Shown: piece by piece, positions 29,461 to 34,238 of the stretch
How positions within the stretch are numbered: position 1 is the first letter of the stretch
How the letters are laid out: each line of letters begins with the position of its first letter
IMG/VR virus record: IMGVR_UViG_3300030109_003742
Span: 1-34,238 of that record
Source: a virus
Direction: 5' to 3' (one strand)
DNA: 34,238 bases
Notes under the pieces: generated by a model
Seen by the model: only the letters and a program-made list of their open reading frames with translations
Told to the model about the DNA's origin: nothing
Database searches by the model: none
Position numbers and translations under genes: made by a program

Positions 29461-31860
29461 ATGGCTACTGAACCAACATCGCTGATTGATAGGTCTATGC
29501 CTTCTATGGGCGAGCCTATAGAGGGTATGGAAGAAGAAGAGATTATCGTTGAGGAACTGGAAGAAGATCCTGACGTAACTGAGCAAGAAGACGGATCGGT
29601 AGTAATCGGCCCTGAATTAGAAGACGAGATGCAACAGCAGATGTTGATGGAGCCTGATGCGAATCTGGCAGAGTTACTTGAGGAAGATGAACTTGCAAAG
29701 ATAGCTTCTGATTTAATATCCAATTATGAGGAAGATCGTTCAGGTCGCCAAGAGTGGGAAGATGCTTATACTGAGGGGCTAGAGCTTCTAGGTATTAAGT
29801 ACGAAGATCGAGAAGAACCTTTCCGTGGGTCAAGCGGAGTGACGCACCCCCTAATCGCTGAGGCTGTGACGCAGTTCCAAGCACAGGCATATAAAGAGCT
29901 TCTCCCGAGTTCTGGACCTGTCAGAACACAAGTAGTCGGAACGTCTACGCCAGAAGTTGTTTCGCAGTCTCAGCGAATCCAAGACTTCATGAATTACCAG
30001 ATTATCCATGTCATGGACGAATACGACCCTGAGATGGACAGATTATTGTTTTATCTGCCGTTGGCGGGTAGTGCTTTTAAAAAAGTATATTTTGACGACA
30101 TTTTAGATCGTGCAGTTTCTCGTTTCGTACCCGCTGATGACCTAGTAGTACCATATAACGCTACTGATTTAGCCTCAGCTTCCAGAGTAACTCATGTTAC
30201 TCGTATGTCATTGAATGATGTACGAAAATTCCAAGCTGGAGGGTTCTACCGAGACATAGAATTAGAACCTTATGAGGAAGAAGATGAAGTTAGGGACAAG
30301 GAAAGGGAGCTTTCAGGCGTAGAAAAGACCTCAAGTGACCTAGATTGTACGCTTTTAGAGGTACATACCGACCTAGATTTACCGGGTTTTGAGCATATGC
30401 ACCCTATTGAAGAGGAAAAAACAGGTATAAAAATCCCATATATCGTCACAATCGACCAAGGAAGTGAAAAAGTACTGTCCATTCGTAGAAATTACCGTGA
30501 AGGGGACGAATTTTACCGAAAAATCCAGTATTTTGCCCATTATAAGTTCCTTCCGGGGCTAGGATTCTATGGATTTGGCCTATTGCACATGATTGGTGGA
30601 CTGGGACGGACGGCAACCTCATTATTACGACAATTAATTGATTCTGGTACGTTAGCGAACCTCCCGGCAGGGTTCAAAGCCCGTGGAATACGGATAAGGG
30701 ACGCTGATGAGCCGTTATCGCCAGGAGAATTCAGGGATATTGACGCTCCGGGTGGTGCTTTAAGGGATAGTTTGATTCCTTTACCCTACAAAGAGCCTAG
30801 TCAGACGTTATTTCAGTTATTGAGCTTTACGGTTGAAGCAGGTCGCAGATTTGCGATGGTAGCGGATATGCAAGTGGGTGATGGGAACCAACAGGCAGCG
30901 GTAGGAACTACGGTTGCTTTATTAGAGCGTGGTTCGAGGGTGATGTCTGCGATACATAAACGTATGTATTATGCCCAAAAACAAGAGTTTAGGATGATGG
31001 CGAGGGTATTTTCAGAGTCACTGCCTCCGATGTACCCTTATCAGCTTGTAGGTGTCGATGCGATGATCAAACAGGCTGATTTTGACGATAGGGTAGATGT
31101 GATTCCAGTTGCTGACCCGAATATATTCTCGATGTCACAACGTATGGCACTGGCACAGACCCAGTTGCAATTAGCACAATCGAACCCTCAGATGCACAAT
31201 TTATACGAGGCGTACAGGCGAATGTACCAAGCGATTGGAGTGGAGAACATAGAAGCGATTTTACCTCCTCCGCCACAGCCTCAACCGATGGATCCTGCTT
31301 TGGAAAACTCTATGGCGATCATGCAGAAGCCATTACAAGCGTTCCCAGATCAAGACCACGATGCTCATATTGCTGCCCACATTGCCTTCATGAAAACCCC
31401 CATTCCTTCATCTACCCCGGCCATTTTCGGTATCCTACAGTCCCATTTGTGTCAGCACGTAGCTTTTAAAGCACGTAACATGGCACAGGCCGAAATGGAA
31501 CAAATGATGCAGGAACAAATGGCGATGGGGCAGCAACCTCAACAAACGGACATGGAGCCGAGGGTGGCTCAATTAATTGCGGTAATTACGGAAGAAGTGA
31601 TGGGTGCGCTGATGCCACCTCAGAAAGGTCCAGATCCATTAGTCGAATTGCGGTCGAAAGAACTGGATATCAAGGCTATGGACATGCAACGGAAAGCGAA
31701 TGAGTTTTCTGAGAAACAGGCTTTTGAAGAACAACGTGAAGCAGAACGCCAGGACATTACCCGTGAGAAGATAGATTCCAGTGAAGACATAGCCCAGTTG
31801 AGGGCGAATGTTAACATGGAGCGTATTGACCGCATGGGTGGTGCAGGGAGGGGTGAATAA
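29461..31860 (+). CDS. Portal protein
   Basis: 799 residues. An acidic N-terminal arm (about 1-80) is followed by the portal core: EDRSGRQEWEDAYTEGLELL, EPFRGSSGVTHPLIAEAV, RLLFYLPLAGSAFKKVYFD, FVPADDLVVPYNATDL, then GLLHMIGGLGRTATSLLRQL and a Gln/Met-rich helical tail with EMEQMMQEQMAMGQQPQQ. Size and plan fit the large portals of short-tailed marine phages. It forms the dodecameric ring through which TerL pumps DNA. It is the most conserved structural gene in the window. Confidence 0.88.
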   Translation: MATEPTSLIDRSMPSMGEPIEGMEEEEIIVEELEEDPDVTEQEDGSVVIGPELEDEMQQQMLMEPDANLAELLEEDELAKIASDLISNYEEDRSGRQEWEDAYTEGLELLGIKYEDREEPFRGSSGVTHPLIAEAVTQFQAQAYKELLPSSGPVRTQVVGTSTPEVVSQSQRIQDFMNYQIIHVMDEYDPEMDRLLFYLPLAGSAFKKVYFDDILDRAVSRFVPADDLVVPYNATDLASASRVTHVTRMSLNDVRKFQAGGFYRDIELEPYEEEDEVRDKERELSGVEKTSSDLDCTLLEVHTDLDLPGFEHMHPIEEEKTGIKIPYIVTIDQGSEKVLSIRRNYREGDEFYRKIQYFAHYKFLPGLGFYGFGLLHMIGGLGRTATSLLRQLIDSGTLANLPAGFKARGIRIRDADEPLSPGEFRDIDAPGGALRDSLIPLPYKEPSQTLFQLLSFTVEAGRRFAMVADMQVGDGNQQAAVGTTVALLERGSRVMSAIHKRMYYAQKQEFRMMARVFSESLPPMYPYQLVGVDAMIKQADFDDRVDVIPVADPNIFSMSQRMALAQTQLQLAQSNPQMHNLYEAYRRMYQAIGVENIEAILPPPPQPQPMDPALENSMAIMQKPLQAFPDQDHDAHIAAHIAFMKTPIPSSTPAIFGILQSHLCQHVAFKARNMAQAEMEQMMQEQMAMGQQPQQTDMEPRVAQLIAVITEEVMGALMPPQKGPDPLVELRSKELDIKAMDMQRKANEFSEKQAFEEQREAERQDITREKIDSSEDIAQLRANVNMERIDRMGGAGRGE

Positions 31861-31952
31861 TGGACTTGATAGGTGTTTTATTTATAGGCATTATTATTGG
31901 TTATGTGCTGGACAAGTACGGTGTATTAGACCGTTTTAAGAAAGGGGAATAG
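31860..31952 (+). CDS. Tiny single-TM peptide
   Basis: 30 residues with TAATG overlap after the portal. A hydrophobic segment LIGVLFIGIIIGYVL leads to a basic end. It may be a small envelope protein or an artifact, but the coupling and hydrophobic pattern favour coding. Confidence 0.4.
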   Translation: MDLIGVLFIGIIIGYVLDKYGVLDRFKKGE

Positions 31953-31953
31953 A

Positions 31954-32226
31954 ATGTTCCACGTGAAACATTGTTTAATTTTGTTAGTCATGTCTTTCCC
32001 GCTTTGGGCGGAAGAGTATGTAATTCCGAGGATAGATGGCGGATACCAGTTCAGTGATGGACGCTACGTCATTCCTCGCATAGATGGTGGGTATACTTAT
32101 AGTAATGGGGGTTCCGCAGTCCCTCGTATAGACGGTGGGTATACTTTTAGCCGTAAAATTACACCGCAGGAAACTACAATACTTCCTAATTCGAGCCTTA
32201 AATTAGATTCTTTGTGGGATAACTAA
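31954..32226 (+). CDS. Exported protein with three IPRIDGGY repeats
   Basis: 90 residues. A signal peptide (about residues 1-20: HCLILLVMSFPLWA) is followed by three tandem copies of VIPRIDGGYxxS or its close variant (about residues 23-68), then a polar tail. Exported phage proteins between structural genes could alter the host envelope or block superinfection. The first six codons are made by a parS palindrome and read MFHVKH, so start and operator are fused. An AAAGGGGAATAG binding site precedes the ATG. Confidence 0.6.
   Translation: MFHVKHCLILLVMSFPLWAEEYVIPRIDGGYQFSDGRYVIPRIDGGYTYSNGGSAVPRIDGGYTFSRKITPQETTILPNSSLKLDSLWDN
31955..31970. promoter_or_regulatory. parS: Second parS site, at a start codon
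   Basis: TGTTCCACGTGAAACA equals the classical Bacillus subtilis chromosomal parS sequence, one base away from the perfect palindrome at 24947. It overlaps the ATG of the exported-repeat gene. ParB bound here could affect translation or transcription, or act as a second partition site about 7 kb from the first. Confidence 0.8.
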
Positions 32227-32828
32227 TGGTTCGCCGAGCGCAAATGCAGAAACAGATGGATATTTCGTCTACCAAGGCGGATAAGTTGTTGAAAAAAGCA
32301 AAGAAAATGAACAATCGAATGTTTAACGAAGGCGGTGTGAAAATGACAAAAAAAGGCGAAGATCCGTTTAAAGGCGACAAGCCTACAGGGAAAAAAGATA
32401 AAAAAGGTCTTAAACAATACAAAAGACCAGATGGGTCTACTTATTTTCGTTTACCTGGTGGTGATGAAAAACGTAATGTTGGCGGTATTTTAGACTTGCT
32501 CAAGCCTTCAATGGGAGCTGCTACGGGTTCAGGGCAAAGTATAGAGCAAAAAGGGATGCCTAGACGCATTAAGAAAATAAAACCCAAAGAGCAAAAAGGT
32601 ATGCCTAAACGCACTAAGAAAATAGAACTTAAAGAGAAAAAATTATCGGAAGGTGGAGCTTTGAAAGCAATTCCATCAGAAAATAAAGGGCTACCTAACC
32701 TACCTAAAGAAGTTAGGAATAAAATGGGCTACATGAAAGATGGTGGCACCGCCCGAAGCAATAACGCCAAGAAAAGTCGTGGTGCAGGAGCTATGATCAA
32801 GGGCACTACATTCCGAGGAGTATATTAA
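32226..32828 (+). CDS. Basic protein with degenerate EQKGMPxRxKKI repeats
   Basis: 200 residues, Lys-rich. Two near-identical units, EQKGMPRRIKKIKPK and EQKGMPKRTKKIELK, lie at about residues 101-132, with a third diverged unit after. The C-terminus ends KGTTFRGVY, similar to GMAFKGIF at the end of the next gene. Located after the portal, so a virion or DNA-condensing role is possible. Function unknown. Confidence 0.6.
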   Translation: MVRRAQMQKQMDISSTKADKLLKKAKKMNNRMFNEGGVKMTKKGEDPFKGDKPTGKKDKKGLKQYKRPDGSTYFRLPGGDEKRNVGGILDLLKPSMGAATGSGQSIEQKGMPRRIKKIKPKEQKGMPKRTKKIELKEKKLSEGGALKAIPSENKGLPNLPKEVRNKMGYMKDGGTARSNNAKKSRGAGAMIKGTTFRGVY

Positions 32829-32829
32829 G

Positions 32830-34107
32830 ATGCCAATAGTAGTAAGAGATAGAGAAGACTTCAAAAGACCAGAAACACGTTCTACTCAGAAGATGAAGAG
32901 GTTACTGAGAGATAAGGCGAAACAACCTAAAGGTAGAGCTAAACCTAAAGAAGGCATGATGGGCGCAGGAAAATCTCCTGGCTTAGGCATGACTAGAAGT
33001 AAACCTAAGAGAAGTGCGCCTAAGAAACAACCTAGCACTTCAGCTAGAGCTAACTCTATTTCAGATCGTGATTTAGATTTAATGAAAAAAAGTATGATGG
33101 GCATGAAAAAAGGCGGTACAACATCAGCTTTTGGCAAGGCTTTTGCTGCAGCGAGAAAAAAACATTTAGCAGGTGAAGGCCCAGCTAATTTTACTTATAA
33201 GGGTAAGCGTTACAATGTCCAGACTAAACAAGACCGAAAGACTACCGTAAAGAAAGTACAAACGGGTTCACGTGATTATTCTGAAAGACCGAGCAAGGCG
33301 ATAAGTAAAGCTACTGCTCAAAAACGTAGATTGACAGGTGATAGAGCTAAGATTACGGAAGTTAAGTCTCCCGTTACCCGTAGAGGCAAAAAACAAGCGG
33401 TAGTGGCAGGTAAAGTTAGTAGAAAAGGAGCAAGTAAGCCATTATCCGTAAAAGAAGCTAGATCGGCTGGTTTAACAGGTACATCAAGACGAACGGGTGC
33501 TGCTAAAGTTAAAAAAGACATTGCAAGCCGTAAAACTGCTTTAGCGGCAGATGCTAAGAAAGAAGCGGCTAAGATGAAAACAGCGGGTAAAGTTGTAGGC
33601 ACTGCTTTGTTAGCAGCAGGTCCTGGTAGGGCAGCAGCATCAAAAATAGTAACAAAAGCAGCACCAAAAGTTCGTTCCGCAGTTAAAACGGCGAAAGACC
33701 TTTCCGCTTCTGTAAGAGGTAAAACGACTAGACCTTCTGCTACTAGAGAAGTAAGGCGCGACAAAAAAGGAAGAGTATCTGAGTTGTCAGGAAAAACTCA
33801 AAGAACATCGAAGAAAATAAGAGATGCTATTTCTGAAGTTAAGAAAACAGCGAGAACTACCACGGGAGTTGGTGTTGGAAAGGGGCCTAAAGGAACTCAA
33901 ACCACACGAAGCAAAAGTGGGAAAATTACAGGTAATATTTCTAGAAAAACTGTTCAAAGAGGAAAAAATATTAGGAAAGGCGCAGCGGCAGCAGGAGGAG
34001 CTGGTGCGATAGCGGCCACATCTCCTACGGCAGCAGGTAAAACTAGAAAGAAAAGAAAAGAAACTAAAAGAGCCATGGGTGGCATGGCGTTTAAAGGGAT
34101 ATTTTAA
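32830..34107 (+). CDS. Large Lys/Arg/Ala-rich protein, histone-like
   Basis: 425 residues, exceedingly rich in Lys, Arg, Ala, Gly and Thr, with no acidic domain and little aromatic content. One more hydrophobic Ala-rich segment (GKVVGTALLAAGPGRAAASK) falls at about residues 253-272. The C-terminus GGMAFKGIF resembles that of the upstream protein. Composition matches histone H1-like or virion-packed DNA-binding proteins. Not a known enzyme. Position after the portal suggests a virion component, possibly ejected with the DNA. Confidence 0.6.
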   Translation: MPIVVRDREDFKRPETRSTQKMKRLLRDKAKQPKGRAKPKEGMMGAGKSPGLGMTRSKPKRSAPKKQPSTSARANSISDRDLDLMKKSMMGMKKGGTTSAFGKAFAAARKKHLAGEGPANFTYKGKRYNVQTKQDRKTTVKKVQTGSRDYSERPSKAISKATAQKRRLTGDRAKITEVKSPVTRRGKKQAVVAGKVSRKGASKPLSVKEARSAGLTGTSRRTGAAKVKKDIASRKTALAADAKKEAAKMKTAGKVVGTALLAAGPGRAAASKIVTKAAPKVRSAVKTAKDLSASVRGKTTRPSATREVRRDKKGRVSELSGKTQRTSKKIRDAISEVKKTARTTTGVGVGKGPKGTQTTRSKSGKITGNISRKTVQRGKNIRKGAAAAGGAGAIAATSPTAAGKTRKKRKETKRAMGGMAFKGIF

Positions 34108-34113
34108 TACAAG

Positions 34114-34238
34114 ATGGATGACCCCACTACGTTCTCGTATTTTGTGCTGAAAGCGGTCCAAGAAAGGATCAAACTGACGGAAGATGCTGTTTTACACGGC
34201 ACTCCGAAAGAATTCACAGAATATCGAGAATTAATAGG
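34114..34238 (+). CDS. Partial gene running off the window
   Basis: Starts ATG 34114, seven bases after the preceding stop; the 3' end lies outside the window. Only 41 residues are visible: MDDPTTFSYFVLKAVQERI and a short helical continuation. A small head or scaffold-region protein is possible by position. Not identified. Confidence 0.45.
   Translation, partial: MDDPTTFSYFVLKAVQERIKLTEDAVLHGTPKEFTEYRELI

Noticed and set aside
33255-33270. Further parS-like site (TTCACGTGA) in the basic protein gene
   Set aside because: Only the inner bases match; the outer arms do not. A similar short CACGTG at about 603 was also discarded.
1-34238. tRNA genes, integrase, lysogeny repressor, major capsid protein
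   Set aside because: I looked for cloverleaf-type sequences and typical motifs and saw none in this window. They may lie outside it.

Overview
The window looks like most of the genome of a tailed phage, probably a short-tailed (podovirus-like) virus from an aquatic bacterium. Terminase small and large subunits, a portal, a three-TM holin, an M15 endopeptidase, a large ejection-type virion protein and a Pol I-type replication module are all present. The DNA is AT-rich, genes are tightly packed with many TAATG or ATGA overlaps, and many + strand genes carry an AAACAAAGG ribosome binding site. Major capsid, scaffold and tail-tube genes are not seen and presumably lie beyond the edges. The host is unknown; the DnaA boxes and parS sites suggest a bacterium with ordinary DnaA and ParB.

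Layout. (1) 1-6096, + strand: end of a virion/ejection module, then a lysis region with an M15 peptidase and small membrane proteins. (2) 6100-16943, - strand: small very basic proteins, then DNA polymerase A, UvrD-like helicase, MT-A70 methyltransferase, TOTE-type primase, a possible ssDNA-binding protein, a coiled-coil protein, a 36-bp-period dual-repeat array and its adjoining protein gene. (3) 17037-18961, + strand: SF2/SNF2-like helicase and small genes. (4) 18936-20721, - strand: a Mom-like acyltransferase and small unknowns. (5) 21070-27004, + strand: TerS, a VRR-NUC nuclease, many small early-type genes with near-consensus sigma70 promoters, a probable origin (parS plus two DnaA boxes beside a strong terminator) and an ArdC-like antirestriction protein. 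(6) 27228-end, + strand: TerL, holin, portal and basic virion-type proteins.

The standout system is at 15508-16943. A 273-residue protein related to the C-terminal (Transposase_20/Nop-like) part of IS110 transposases is followed at once, on the same strand, by about 17 units of 36 bp. Each unit alternates two conserved 10-mers, GATAGAAACA and GAGCGAGCCA, with two variable 8-mers. This is the architecture of a TIGR (tandem interspaced guide RNA) array with a Tas protein. No RuvC or HNH nuclease domain is visible, so it resembles the nuclease-less TasA type. The phage may use it for RNA-guided DNA binding against competitors, the host or its own genes.

Other notable elements: a perfect parS palindrome next to two perfect DnaA boxes with no ParA/ParB gene in the window; a second parS overlapping the start codon of an exported repeat protein; three G-rich TTCGGG repeat tracts; GATC crowding across ardC and its downstream genes; matching hairpins on both sides of ardC; and three genes that could counter restriction (MT-A70, Mom-like, ArdC).
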